From contig CAVPQU010000007.1 in assembly GCA_963707665.1 (NCBI GenBank), positions 62,001-126,000 on the forward strand: a DNA stretch of 64,000 nt, read 5' to 3'. Each line of letters begins with the position of its first letter. Position 1 is the first letter of the stretch. Shown piece by piece: positions 1 through 8,729 of the stretch. The DNA is from DATJCV01 sp963707665 (lineage in GTDB: Bacteria; Pseudomonadota; Gammaproteobacteria; Burkholderiales; Burkholderiaceae_D). Under the pieces are notes generated by a model, which worked only from the letters and a program-made list of their open reading frames with translations, was not told where the DNA came from and ran no database searches. The position numbers were made by a program, and so were the translations under genes.

Positions 1-717
1 ATCGTAGGCGCCGAGCTTGCCGGCGGTCCATTCGCTGACCCACAAAGTGCCTTTGGAATCCGACCAGATGCGGCGTGGCCCGCCGTCCGACGTGGGCGGC
101 ACGATGACATGAGCGGTACCAGAAACCTTGTCGATGCGGGCGATGTAGTTGCCAGCCAGCGAAGCGTAATAGACATCGCCGCCAGGTGTCACGGTGATGC
201 CGTAGGGTCCCGCCCCATTAGGTGCATCGAACACGCGTATGCGGCCGCTTACGGGATCGACTTCGCCGTAGACGCCAGTTTGTCCGGTAAACCACAGGTG
301 CTTCTGTGCGTCGAACACCGCGGTGTTCAAATTGGCACTCGGGTGTTCGGGCGGCAGCGGGAAACGCTTCAAGGCGTGCGTGGCGGGGTCGACACGTACG
401 ATCGCGTTCTGGCCACCGTCAGTGACCCAGGCCGCTCCGTCTGGCCCGACGATGACGCCGTGCGGCGCAGCGCCTCTACCGAGCGGAATGTGCGTGGTCT
501 TGTTGGTCGCCGGATCGAGCCGCCCAAGCGCACCGAGCGGCTGGGCGGTGTACCACACCGAACCGTCCGGGGCGGGCGCTACGTCGTGGGGATGCGCGCC
601 GGCCGGCAACGCATAGCTTTGGATGCGCACCGATGCGGCGCCCTGGGCGCTGGCCAGCGAGCTTGCTCCCGCCAGAACGCATGCAGTGAGTACAAATGAG
701 AGAGCAAGTGCGCGCAT
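1..717 (-). CDS. Streptogramin-lyase (Vgb)-like beta-propeller protein, C-terminus off the window
   Basis: The minus strand reads open from an ATG at 717 to the window edge (239 codons, no stop). The first ~25 residues form a signal peptide (basic start, hydrophobic core, cleavage near ASA-Q), so the protein is exported. Then come repeated propeller blades, each with a P-[HY]-[DG]-[IV]...PDG/PGG...[VA]W/YxT core (for example HGVIVGPDGAAWVT and YGITVTPGGDVYYA), as in the virginiamycin B lyase/NHL-type six-bladed families. Members are often annotated as streptogramin lyases, but most environmental homologues have no proven substrate and resistance should not be assumed. The C-terminal blades that would carry catalytic His/Glu residues are not visible. 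Confidence 0.75.
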   Translation of the reverse strand, partial: MRALALSFVLTACVLAGASSLASAQGAASVRIQSYALPAGAHPHDVAPAPDGSVWYTAQPLGALGRLDPATNKTTHIPLGRGAAPHGVIVGPDGAAWVTDGGQNAIVRVDPATHALKRFPLPPEHPSANLNTAVFDAQKHLWFTGQTGVYGEVDPVSGRIRVFDAPNGAGPYGITVTPGGDVYYASLAGNYIARIDKVSGTAHVIVPPTSDGGPRRIWSDSKGTLWVSEWTAGKLGAYD

Positions 718-962
718 GGCTGTCTCCTTCCTGACCACGCTTTATTATAGTTTTGCTTGTAGTCTTTCTGGGCCAATCGTGAAATTCGTGCGAAATGTGG
801 CGGCTGTACTTCGTCGTTTCTTGTTGCTGATCCTGGCCGTTTCCTTCGGGAATCCTGAAGACGCATCAGATCCTGACAATGCCTTTCCCGGTCGGAAACG
901 TTTCTTGCTATGGCGCTCAATCGTGCCAGGTCAGATTATTTTTTCTCGGCGAGTTATCCGAA

Positions 963-2576
963 TCAAGCCTGTCTGCTAGTTGCAATCAGACCGCGCTCCG
1001 CGATCCATTCATCGACCCGCCGCTCGGCATCCGCCACCAGATGCAACCCAAGTTTCGAGCGCCGCCACAGAATATCGGCGCCGCTGACAGCCCATTCGTG
1101 TTCGATCAGATATTCCACTTCAGCCGCAAACAATCCGGGCGCGATCTCGTCACCCATCTGCGCCGGCGTGCGGCGCCCGGCCAGCAATGTGTGGATGCGG
1201 GTGCCGTAGGCGCGCGCGTAGCGCGCTACCAGCGGCGCCGGCAGCCAGGCGTACTGCTGCTGCAGATCTTCGACGTAGGCGGCGAATTCCAGCACCGAGC
1301 GGTTCGCCGGCCGCGGGCCGTACAGGTCGCCGCCCGGCAGGCAGGCCTGCGCGGTCCAGGTGCCGTGGCGGTTGCCCAGCGCCGGCGCGATCTGGTCGAG
1401 CGCTTCCTCGGCCAGTTTGCGGAAGGTGGTGATCTTGCCGCCGAAGACCGACAGCAGCGGCGCGCCGTGTTTGCCGTCCGACGCGCCGGCATCGAATTCG
1501 AGGCGGTAGTCGCGCGTCACCGCGGCGGCGTCGGTGGCGGCGTCTTCCAGCAGCGGCCGCACGCCGGAATACGACCAGACGACGTCGGCCGGCGTGATCG
1601 GCTTGTCGAAATAATGATTCGCCAGCTGGCAGATGTAATCGACTTCGTCGGGCGCAATCGCGACCTGGTCGAGGCTGCCGTGGTAGTCGACATCGGTGGT
1701 GCCAAGCAGGGTGAACTCATGCTCGTAGGGAATGGCGAACACGATGCGGCCGTCCGGGTGCTGGAAGATGTAGGCATACGGATGCTCGAACAGGCGCGGC
1801 ACCACGATGTGGCTGCCCTTGATCAGGCGCAGCGTCTTGCCGGTCGGCTGCTGCGTCGCGTCTTGCAGGAATTGCGCGGCCCACGGCCCGGCGGCGTTGA
1901 CCAGGCAGCGCGCGCGCACCGTGATGGCGCGGTTGCCAGCATCGCGCAAGCGTGCCAGCCAGTGCTCGGCGTGGCGCTCGGCGGCCTCGCAGCGGCAGCG
2001 GGTCAGCACCGTGGCGCCTTTTTCAGCGGCGTCGATCGCATTCAGCACCACCAGCCGGGCGTCGTCGACCCAGCCGTCGGAATACTCGAAGCCACGCGCG
2101 AAGCCGGCTTTGAGCGGCTTGCCGGCCGGGTGGCGGCGCAAGTCGATGCCGCGCGAAGCCGGCAGCAGTTCGCGCCGCGCCAGCAGGTCGTACATCAAGA
2201 GGCCGGCGCGGATCATCCAGGCCGGTCGCTGGCCTTTTTCATGCGGCATCACGAAGCGCAGCGGCCACATGATGTGCGGCGCTGCGCGCAGCAGCACTTC
2301 GCGTTCGATCAGCGCCTTCCTGACCAGGCCGAATTCGTAATATTCGAGATAGCGCAGGCCGCCGTGAATCAGCTTGGTCGAGGCCGACGAGGTGTGCTGT
2401 GCCAGGTCGTCCTTTTCGCACAGCACCACCGACAGGCCGCGCCCGGCGGCGTCGCGCGCGATGCCGGCGCCGTTGATGCCGCCGCCGACCACCAGCAGGT
2501 CGCAATCAATGTGGTCGGTGGTCTGTTGCACTGGGTTCTCGCAGCAAGGACGGATCAATGTGGGGTGCCTCGACAA
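963..2576 (-). CDS. glpD: Aerobic glycerol-3-phosphate dehydrogenase
   Basis: FAD-dependent membrane-associated enzyme that oxidises sn-glycerol 3-phosphate to dihydroxyacetone phosphate and feeds electrons to ubiquinone. The dinucleotide-binding motif VVGGGINGAG lies near residues 29-38, followed by SSASTKLIHGGLRYLE and the REVLLRAAPH segment typical of GlpD. Length (about 537 aa) fits the family. The longest frame begins with TTG at 2576 with no clear ribosome site; a GTG at 2531, preceded by GCGAG, would begin closer to the E. coli N-terminus and is a reasonable alternative. No glpK, glpF or glpR is adjacent, so the gene appears to stand alone here. Confidence 0.93.
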   Translation of the reverse strand: MSRHPTLIRPCCENPVQQTTDHIDCDLLVVGGGINGAGIARDAAGRGLSVVLCEKDDLAQHTSSASTKLIHGGLRYLEYYEFGLVRKALIEREVLLRAAPHIMWPLRFVMPHEKGQRPAWMIRAGLLMYDLLARRELLPASRGIDLRRHPAGKPLKAGFARGFEYSDGWVDDARLVVLNAIDAAEKGATVLTRCRCEAAERHAEHWLARLRDAGNRAITVRARCLVNAAGPWAAQFLQDATQQPTGKTLRLIKGSHIVVPRLFEHPYAYIFQHPDGRIVFAIPYEHEFTLLGTTDVDYHGSLDQVAIAPDEVDYICQLANHYFDKPITPADVVWSYSGVRPLLEDAATDAAAVTRDYRLEFDAGASDGKHGAPLLSVFGGKITTFRKLAEEALDQIAPALGNRHGTWTAQACLPGGDLYGPRPANRSVLEFAAYVEDLQQQYAWLPAPLVARYARAYGTRIHTLLAGRRTPAQMGDEIAPGLFAAEVEYLIEHEWAVSGADILWRRSKLGLHLVADAERRVDEWIAERGLIATSRQA

Positions 2577-2826
2577 GGCACGATAACAGAAGAAAAATAA
2601 TCAACAAATTAAAGCGTATTTTTGTTCAATTAGCTTCGTTTTCTGGTTTGCACTGCTGATGTGCAAAGTCATATGAAAGAGGTGATGACGCTCAATCGAC
2701 GCCAGCGCCGGTTGTTGGAGCGGAGGTGCGCGCCCGGGCACGATCTTCTGAAGCCCAGGCGGCACCTGTTTTCGCGCGGTATGTCAGACGCGCTGAAAGC
2801 GCTTCCGACCAGTCGATTCAAAACCC

Positions 2827-4176
2827 CTACTGCTGATTGCCAGCCTTCAGGATGCCGCGCACCGCATTCCGGCTGTGGGCGCCGAAGTTGCCCAGCAATG
2901 CCGCGACGGAGTTCTCGAGTTGGGCGCGGCGGGCGGCGTCTTCCCGGCCCACTTCTGCCAGCAGGTCGATGCCGGATTCCTTGACGCCAAAGTCGAACCC
3001 GGGGTCGGAGACATACTGTGCGGGCAGCGTGGCGACCACGGTTTCGGTCAGTTGCGGCCCGGCCAGGTAGGACTGGGCGGAGACCACGTCGCGCACGTAG
3101 CGGTCGCTCCAGGCCGGATAGGCGCTGTCTTTGCCGGTGTCTTGCAGCGCTTTTTCCAGCGCGCTTGGGCGCTGCTTGAGGGCGGCCTCGTGCATCAACT
3201 CATGCTGATATTTTTCCAGCGCCAGATGGCGGTTGGAGAGCAGCACGATCATGTCGTTCTTCTGGCCGCTCATGCCCATCATGGCCAGCAGGTTGATCCC
3301 GATCAGCTTGGGCGTGGAATTGCCTGGCGCCAGGCTGGCGTGGTAGGGCTGGGTCAGGTCTTGCAGGTAGTGCAGCGACAAGCCGGCAAAGCGCCAGCCC
3401 CAATACGCATGCCCGGTGCGAAAGGCCAGCGCGGCCAGCGTCGTGTATTGGTGCGAGCGCAGCAGCGGGAACGTGCGCTTGATGAACGGCGCCGCCAGGT
3501 AGAGCAGGCGGTCTTCATGGAAAAACCCCATGTGAAACGGCGCCTGGCTGGAGAAGTACAGTGCCGGGTTGCCAAACGGCTGGGTGCTGAAGCCATACTC
3601 CTTGGCCCAGGCGGAAGGATTGTCCTGCCACAGGTTGATGTCCAGCCCGTAATCCGGCTCGTCGGCGGCGGAAGCGATCACCGCCAGCGGCGCGACTTGC
3701 TGGCCGGCCTTCAGACTGATGAAGCGGCGGTCCGAATTCGGCTGCTCGGGCAAGGTGTTGACGGCGGAATAGGCCAGCGGCGTGCCGGCCACGCTGCCCC
3801 ACGGATCGGGCTGCAGGTAGAGCGCGAACTTGCTGTTGGGCGCGACCCGCAAGGCTTTCAGGAATGCCAGCCGGCGCGCCTGGTCCGAACGCTTGGGGTC
3901 GGCCACGAAGGCCAGCGCGCGCGGGCGCGCGGGGTAGGGGTCCAGATTGGCGGCGGCCCAGGTTTCCTGGCTGGCCAACAAGGCTTCGATCGCGGTTTCT
4001 TCCGCTTTCAGGAAGGCTTCCAGCGGTTCCACGGTCACGGCGGCGGCCTGGGCGACCTCCGGCATCCGCTCCAGCGCGCGGTAAGTCGGCAGGCTGTGAT
4101 TGCTCCAGGCGCAGGCTTGAGAGGCGGTCAAGGCCAGGGCCAGCGTCAAGGTCAGGGCAAGGGGAAAACGATTCAT
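2827..4176 (-). CDS. Secreted zinc-dependent phospholipase C/S1-P1-type hydrolase
   Basis: 449 residues with a signal peptide (about 1-23) ending ACA, so the mature protein would begin with Trp-Ser-Asn-His. A mature N-terminal Trp is a zinc ligand in the Bacillus PLC/P1 nuclease fold. Near residues 264-277 the motif LHYLQDLTQPYH matches the HxLxDxxxPxH zinc site of the same fold. The likely reaction is hydrolysis of phospholipid (or possibly nucleic acid) phosphodiesters outside the cytoplasm. The protein is longer than classical PLC (~245-280 aa), so the extra N-terminal and C-terminal segments are unassigned. It lies downstream of nothing obvious and convergent with nothing; it appears monocistronic. 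Substrate is inferred from the fold only. Confidence 0.7.
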   Translation of the reverse strand: MNRFPLALTLTLALALTASQACAWSNHSLPTYRALERMPEVAQAAAVTVEPLEAFLKAEETAIEALLASQETWAAANLDPYPARPRALAFVADPKRSDQARRLAFLKALRVAPNSKFALYLQPDPWGSVAGTPLAYSAVNTLPEQPNSDRRFISLKAGQQVAPLAVIASAADEPDYGLDINLWQDNPSAWAKEYGFSTQPFGNPALYFSSQAPFHMGFFHEDRLLYLAAPFIKRTFPLLRSHQYTTLAALAFRTGHAYWGWRFAGLSLHYLQDLTQPYHASLAPGNSTPKLIGINLLAMMGMSGQKNDMIVLLSNRHLALEKYQHELMHEAALKQRPSALEKALQDTGKDSAYPAWSDRYVRDVVSAQSYLAGPQLTETVVATLPAQYVSDPGFDFGVKESGIDLLAEVGREDAARRAQLENSVAALLGNFGAHSRNAVRGILKAGNQQ

Positions 4177-4324
4177 CCTAAGGTCTCCGGTGCGGGTCGA
4201 GTGAGGAAGCGCGTGCGGCAGCGCGGTGCAATTTCACGCCAGGCTGCAGCGCGATCTTAACCGTGGCGTGACGACAATAGGAGAAGAGGTTCGAGATCGA
4301 TCTGCGATAGAGCCAAAAATGACT

Positions 4325-4384
4325 GGAGTATGTTGAAAATGCTGCCATTTTTTAGGCGGCATGAGGCTGCCATGAAAGGAGTAT
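4325..4384 (+). repeat. GGAGTAT-N46-GGAGTAT paired-heptamer element (copy 1)
   Basis: Heptamer GGAGTAT at 4325-4331 and again at 4378-4384, starts 53 bp apart (60 bp overall). The interior holds a stem ATGCTGCC/GGCGGCAT (8 bp with one G-T pair, 8-nt loop). It is one of seven such elements in this window, all in the same orientation. It lies about 100 bp upstream of the hydroxyproline dehydratase gene. The 306-bp gap 4177-4482 otherwise shows no gene. Confidence 0.6.
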
Positions 4385-4482
4385 ATGAGTAGCCAGGGCG
4401 CCAGCGGGCAGCGCCGGATTTTGCTAAGGTAGCGCGCATGGCCGTGTGCCTGATTTTTCCACCTTCAATTCAGCACCAACCC

Positions 4483-5493
4483 ATGCTCAACCTGACCCGC
4501 ACCATTCACACCATCGACGCTCATACCGGCGGCGAACCCTTGCGCATCGTCGCCGCCGGCATGCCGTCGGTGCCCGGCAACACGATTCTCGACAAGCGCG
4601 CCTGGCTGAAAGCCGAGCGCGACGACCTGCGCTGCTTCCTGATGAATGAGCCGCGCGGCCACGCCGACATGTACGGCGCTTATCTTTTGCCGCCAGTGAC
4701 GGCGAATGCGGATTTCGGCGTGATCTTCATCCACAACGAAGGCTATAGCGACATGTGCGGACACGGCATCATCGCGCTTGGCAAAGTGCTGGTGGAGCTG
4801 AATTTCGTCGAGCGCCGCGCGCCGGAAACCCGGATCGGCTTTGATACGCCGGCCGGTTTCATCGAAGCCTGGGTCGAGTGGGACGGCAATAAGGTTGGCA
4901 ACGTGCGTTTCAACAACGTGCCGGCCTTCATTTATCAGCGCGACCTGGAGGTGACGACACCGTGCTTCGGCAAGCTGAGCGGCGATATCGTGTTCGGCGG
5001 CGCCTTCTACTATTACATCAACGTCGAACAGAGCGGGCTGGAAGTCAAGCCGGAGCAGGTGCGGGCGCTGATCCAGTTGGGCGCCGAAAGCAAGGCGGCG
5101 GTGCAGGCCAAGGTGAACATCCAGCATCCGCTGGAGCCCGGCCTGGACCAGTTGTACGGCACCATCATCGACGGCGCGCCCAACCTGGCCGGCGCCGACC
5201 AGACGAATGTCTGCATCTTCGCCGACCGCGAAGTCGACCGCTCGCCGACCGGCACCGGCACCTCGGGCCGCGCTGCGCAATTGTTCCTGCGTGGCCAGCT
5301 CGGCCTGAATCAGCCGTATGTCAACGACAGCATCGTCGGCAGCCGTTTTTCGGTGCGCGTGACGGCCGCGACCAAGGTCGGCGGGTTCGATGCGGCGCTG
5401 ACCGAAGTCACCGGGCAGGCGCATATCATGGGCATGAACCAGTGGCTGCTGGAAGATGCCGATCCGTTTCCGACCGGCTTTTTTTTACGATAA
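4483..5493 (+). CDS. trans-3-hydroxy-L-proline dehydratase (proline racemase family)
   Basis: 336 residues of the proline racemase/hydroxyproline epimerase superfamily, starting with HTIDAHTGGEPLRIV, the family's N-terminal signature. The first catalytic Cys is present in SDMCGHG. At the second catalytic position, where racemases and 4-hydroxyproline epimerases have Cys (DRSPCGTG), this protein has Thr (DRSPTGTGTSGR). The Cys/Thr pair is the established mark of trans-3-hydroxy-L-proline dehydratase, which forms pyrroline-2-carboxylate. The ATG at 4483 is preferred over 4438 because homology begins immediately after it. No pyrroline-2-carboxylate reductase or amino-acid transporter is adjacent, so the pathway context is missing here. 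Confidence 0.82.
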   Translation: MLNLTRTIHTIDAHTGGEPLRIVAAGMPSVPGNTILDKRAWLKAERDDLRCFLMNEPRGHADMYGAYLLPPVTANADFGVIFIHNEGYSDMCGHGIIALGKVLVELNFVERRAPETRIGFDTPAGFIEAWVEWDGNKVGNVRFNNVPAFIYQRDLEVTTPCFGKLSGDIVFGGAFYYYINVEQSGLEVKPEQVRALIQLGAESKAAVQAKVNIQHPLEPGLDQLYGTIIDGAPNLAGADQTNVCIFADREVDRSPTGTGTSGRAAQLFLRGQLGLNQPYVNDSIVGSRFSVRVTAATKVGGFDAALTEVTGQAHIMGMNQWLLEDADPFPTGFFLR

Positions 5494-5599
5494 GTCACAA
5501 TCGGCGACCGCGGCGACGGGCATAATTCCGCACATGATGCCGGGCCAGGCGCGAGCGCCGACCGTTTAGCAACAGCAACGCCCTTATCCGGAAACCGCC

Positions 5600-7162
5600 A
5601 TGTCGGACACGTCGAACCAGCCTGCCGCTACCAAGCCCAGCGCCTGCGAATTATTCCTGCACAGAGTCGGTAAGGATACCGACCTGCCGGCGCTCGGCAA
5701 CGCGGTGGCGCGGGTGGTGCAACTTGCTTCGTCGGATAACGAAGCGGTGCACAACCTGACGTATTTCGTGCTATCCGACGTCGCCTTGACGCAAAAAATC
5801 CTGCGTCTGTCGAACGCGGCGATCTACCGCACCGTGACCGGCGGCAAGCCGGTCACCACCATTTCGCGCGCGATCTTCCTGCTCGGTTTCGACACCATCA
5901 AGACCACCGCGCTGGCACTGCTGCTGGTGGATGGTTTTGCCCATGGCAAGCACGCCGACAGCGTGCGCGGCGAACTGGCGCAGGCGCTGTATGCCAGCGT
6001 GATCGGGCGCGAACTGGCGCGCCGCACCCATTATCAGGATGCGGAGGAAGCGGCGGTCGCAGCGCTGTTCAAGAATCTCGGCCGCTTGCTGGTGGCTTCG
6101 CATGAGCACGGCGCCTACCGTGACATCCTGGCGCTGGTCGAGAGCGGCAACGATGGCGATGGCCTCACCGAAGCGCAGGCGGCGGTGCAGGTGCTGGGGT
6201 ATCGCTTCGAGCTGTTGGCGGAAACCGTTTTGCGGGCTTGGGAAATCCCGGACAGCATCGTGCGGGCGTTGGCGCCGCTGCCGTCACGCGCCTTGCGCCC
6301 GGCTGCCAACCGCCAGGAATGGATGTCGCAGGTGAGCGCATTCAGTGCCGAAGCGGCGCACTTGATGGCGGTGCCAGAAGGCGCCGACAGCGAGGTGTGG
6401 CGCCAGCTTCTGCTGCACCGCTTTGGCGCCGCACTGAACCTGGATCAGGACCGGTTCGACTTGCTGCTGACCAATGTCGAGCAGGAAATTCGCAGTTTGC
6501 TGGAGAGCGTCGACCTGACGTTGCCGGTGAGCACCGCCGCGGTGGCGGCGGACATTACGGCCGGCGGACTGCCCAGCGAACTGTTGCTGGCGCCACCACG
6601 CAGCGACGCGCCGCAAGCCAGCCATCACGCCAGCGGCAAGCCGCTGAATGCACGTGAACTGCTGCTGGCCGGCGTGCAGGACGCCACGCAGATGATGGCT
6701 TCCGGGCGCTGCAAGACCAATGAACTGATTCTCCTGGTGCTGGAAACGATCTATCACAGCATGGGCTTTCGTTTTGCCACGGTGTGCCTGAAGGACCCGA
6801 AGAGCGGCCGCTTTCGTGCCCGGGTCGCGCTCGGCGAGCAAAACGCCGAGCGCCAGGCCGAGTTCGCGTTTGCGCTCGCCAGCCAGCGCGACCTGTTTCA
6901 CCTGGCCCTGGAAAACGATGCCGACCTGATGATTTCCGACGCCACCGCTGCCAATATCCGCGAGCTGATTCCAGCCTGGCATCGACTGTTGCTGGCGGAT
7001 GCCCGCAGTTTTATCGTGCTGCCGCTGGTGGTGCAAAAACAGCCGTTCGGCCTGTTCTACGCCGACCGCGTGCAACTGGCGCCGGAAGGCGTGCCGTCCG
7101 ACGAAGCGGCCTTGATCAAGATCCTGAAAGGGCAAGTGCTGGCGGCGCTGAATCCAGGCTGA
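5600..7162 (+). CDS. HDOD domain protein with C-terminal GAF-like domain
   Basis: 520 residues. Residues ~18-215 are an HDOD (HD-related output) domain: LPALGNAVARVVQLASSD, LSDVALTQKILRLSNAA and ISRAIFLLGFDTIKTTAL are typical helices. Residues ~345-515 resemble a GAF domain with a hydrophobic core and the late FGLFYADR segment common in HDOD-GAF proteins. HDOD proteins act as signalling or scaffold proteins in the cytoplasm and are linked to cyclic-di-GMP or chemotaxis control, without proven phosphohydrolase activity. It stands alone between a plus-strand dehydratase and a convergent hydroxylase. The target is unknown. Confidence 0.85.
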   Translation: MSDTSNQPAATKPSACELFLHRVGKDTDLPALGNAVARVVQLASSDNEAVHNLTYFVLSDVALTQKILRLSNAAIYRTVTGGKPVTTISRAIFLLGFDTIKTTALALLLVDGFAHGKHADSVRGELAQALYASVIGRELARRTHYQDAEEAAVAALFKNLGRLLVASHEHGAYRDILALVESGNDGDGLTEAQAAVQVLGYRFELLAETVLRAWEIPDSIVRALAPLPSRALRPAANRQEWMSQVSAFSAEAAHLMAVPEGADSEVWRQLLLHRFGAALNLDQDRFDLLLTNVEQEIRSLLESVDLTLPVSTAAVAADITAGGLPSELLLAPPRSDAPQASHHASGKPLNARELLLAGVQDATQMMASGRCKTNELILLVLETIYHSMGFRFATVCLKDPKSGRFRARVALGEQNAERQAEFAFALASQRDLFHLALENDADLMISDATAANIRELIPAWHRLLLADARSFIVLPLVVQKQPFGLFYADRVQLAPEGVPSDEAALIKILKGQVLAALNPG

Positions 7163-7209
7163 ATCCCGCCCGGCGGACAGTTGATCGGCTGCGTGCGGGC
7201 TGGTCCCGG

Positions 7210-8086
7210 TCAGCGGTAGGCGCGCTGCCGCATCCATTTGGTGGCAATCCATTTTTCGCCGCGGATCACCGGATTGCCGCCGTGATAGGTCAACGGATCG
7301 ATCTGGTTCTTCGAATTGCAATAGGAGAAGTACACGGCGCTGCCTGGCGCCGGCGCCACCGACAGGCCGAGTTCCGGAAACACCGTGCCGCCGCCTTCCT
7401 CGACCTGGTTCAGATAGACGATCAGGGTGGCGACGCGCTGGCCGCCATTGGCGATGTGAGCGGCACTCCCAGGCTGCTCCGGGGGGAAGTAATCGTAGTG
7501 CGGCTTGTATTCGCCGCCGACCTGGTAATTCAGGATCTGCAGCCCTTCGCCATTTTCCACCGGCAATTGCATCAGCGCCGCGATGCGGGCATCGAGGCGG
7601 GCGATGAACGGTGTTTCGTTGATCGCGAAAAAGGTGCCGCTGCTGGTGCGGTGGGCATGGATTTCGGCGCGCCCGGTATTCTCGTCGACCGTGGTCGAGC
7701 GTGCCAGCTTGCTGCTGGACAGCGCGATCAGCTGGGCGCATTCATCCGGCGTCAGGACGTGGTCGAACACGATCAGGTGCGGTCGCTCCAGCGTCAGCCG
7801 GACCTGGATGACGTGCTCGCCGATGCGCAGGGCGTTACCGGGCTGCGGGCCGGTATTTTCCGGTTGATATTGCTCCACCATCGCCGCCAGGCGCAGCAGC
7901 GCCTGGTCGTCGCCGGCATCGCTTGCCGGCTGGCACGGAGCCCGGCACGCGCACGCGCACCGCATGCTCGGCCTGGGCCGCCGTGAATTGATGTTGCAGC
8001 AAGGTGTCGATCAGTGTTTGCGGCGGCACGCCGCGCGCAATATTGTCGTCGATCCAGGCGATCCATTCGGGTGTCATCTGCGCCAT
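7210..8086 (-). CDS. Prolyl 4-hydroxylase-type 2-oxoglutarate/Fe(II) dioxygenase, one frameshift
   Basis: Reconstructed from two frames. The N-terminal part starts at an ATG (8086; an adjacent ATG at 8089) behind GAGGAGCG and reads MTPEWIAWIDDNIARGV. The C-terminal part, in another frame from about 7955 down, carries the oxygenase core: HYD (HxD iron ligands) in YKPHYDYF, the distal His in LTYHGGNP, and the 2-oxoglutarate-binding Lys in GEKWIATKW. The shift lies between about 7920 and 7960 and is equivalent to one extra base. Removing it gives about 291 aa, the normal size for bacterial P4H proteins. The likely reaction is hydroxylation of peptidyl proline; the bacterial substrate is unknown. 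Confidence 0.8.
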
Positions 8087-8148
8087 CATCGCTCCTCGAC
8101 GGTCCGCTTTGGATGCGCCGCCGCTACCGTCCTTGTCGCCCCAGTCGG

Positions 8149-8499
8149 CTAGACGGCACCGGCCAGGCCTTCCATCTGGTTCATCGTATCCAGCGCCAGG
8201 CTCGCGTGCGCATAGGCAGCGCCGGCGCGCATCTCGGCCGCAACCCAGATCGCTTCCATGATTTCCTGCTGCGTATTGCCGGCCTTCAGCGCCAGTTCGG
8301 TATGGCCGCGGATGCAGTACGGGCATTGCGTCACGTGGGCGGCGGCCACCGCGATCAATTGCTTGGTCTTGTTCGGCAGTGCGCCGTCGGCAAAGACGCG
8401 GGCGGAAAAGACCTTGAATGCGGTCTGAATCTCGGGCGTCAACTCGGCCCGTTGCTTGGCCAGTTCCTTGGTCATGGGCGGATACATCGGATGTTCCAT
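8149..8499 (-). CDS. Carboxymuconolactone decarboxylase/AhpD-like protein
   Basis: 116 residues of the CMD superfamily. The CxxC-containing motif CPYCIRGHTELALKAG (residues ~60-75) includes the redox Cys pair and the downstream His typical of AhpD-like alkylhydroperoxidases rather than the decarboxylase subgroup. A role in peroxide or thiol chemistry in the cytoplasm is likely, but the electron donor and substrate are unknown. It is read in the same direction as the prolyl hydroxylase 63 bp downstream and could be cotranscribed with it. Confidence 0.82.
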   Translation of the reverse strand: MEHPMYPPMTKELAKQRAELTPEIQTAFKVFSARVFADGALPNKTKQLIAVAAAHVTQCPYCIRGHTELALKAGNTQQEIMEAIWVAAEMRAGAAYAHASLALDTMNQMEGLAGAV

Positions 8500-8729
8500 G
8501 TCGGATTCCCCCTTGTTTGGCCGGCGCCGCGGAATGCCGCACCAGCTTGCGTGTGCCCGTCAAATATACGCCGTTCGCCTGCCGCGCGCCGGCTGTGCCG
8601 GCCATGCTGCCAATGGTATATTTGCGCACCGGAAATTTGCTGCACGATCTTTGTTGCGGCTATTTTGCCGGTTGGTTTATCGTCCCATCGTTGGCGGTCC
8701 CGCCGGCGTCACCACTGAAAATTGCCATC

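Noticed and set aside
963..2576. glpD as anaerobic GlpA
   Set aside because: Length (~537 aa) and conserved blocks fit the single-subunit aerobic enzyme; no glpB or glpC is present.
879..2600. 573-codon plus-strand frame
   Set aside because: Exact antisense of glpD; the composition (Arg/Gln/Val/Gly-rich) is that of a high-GC shadow frame, and glpD motifs are unmistakable on the other strand.
2875..4260. 461-codon plus-strand frame opposite the phospholipase
   Set aside because: Antisense shadow; the opposite strand has a signal peptide and zinc motifs.
4378..4390. GGAGTATATG as a ribosome site plus start codon of small genes
   Set aside because: In most copies the following frame closes quickly or the ATG is replaced (CTG, TTG, GTG), and the left heptamer has no start codon at all.
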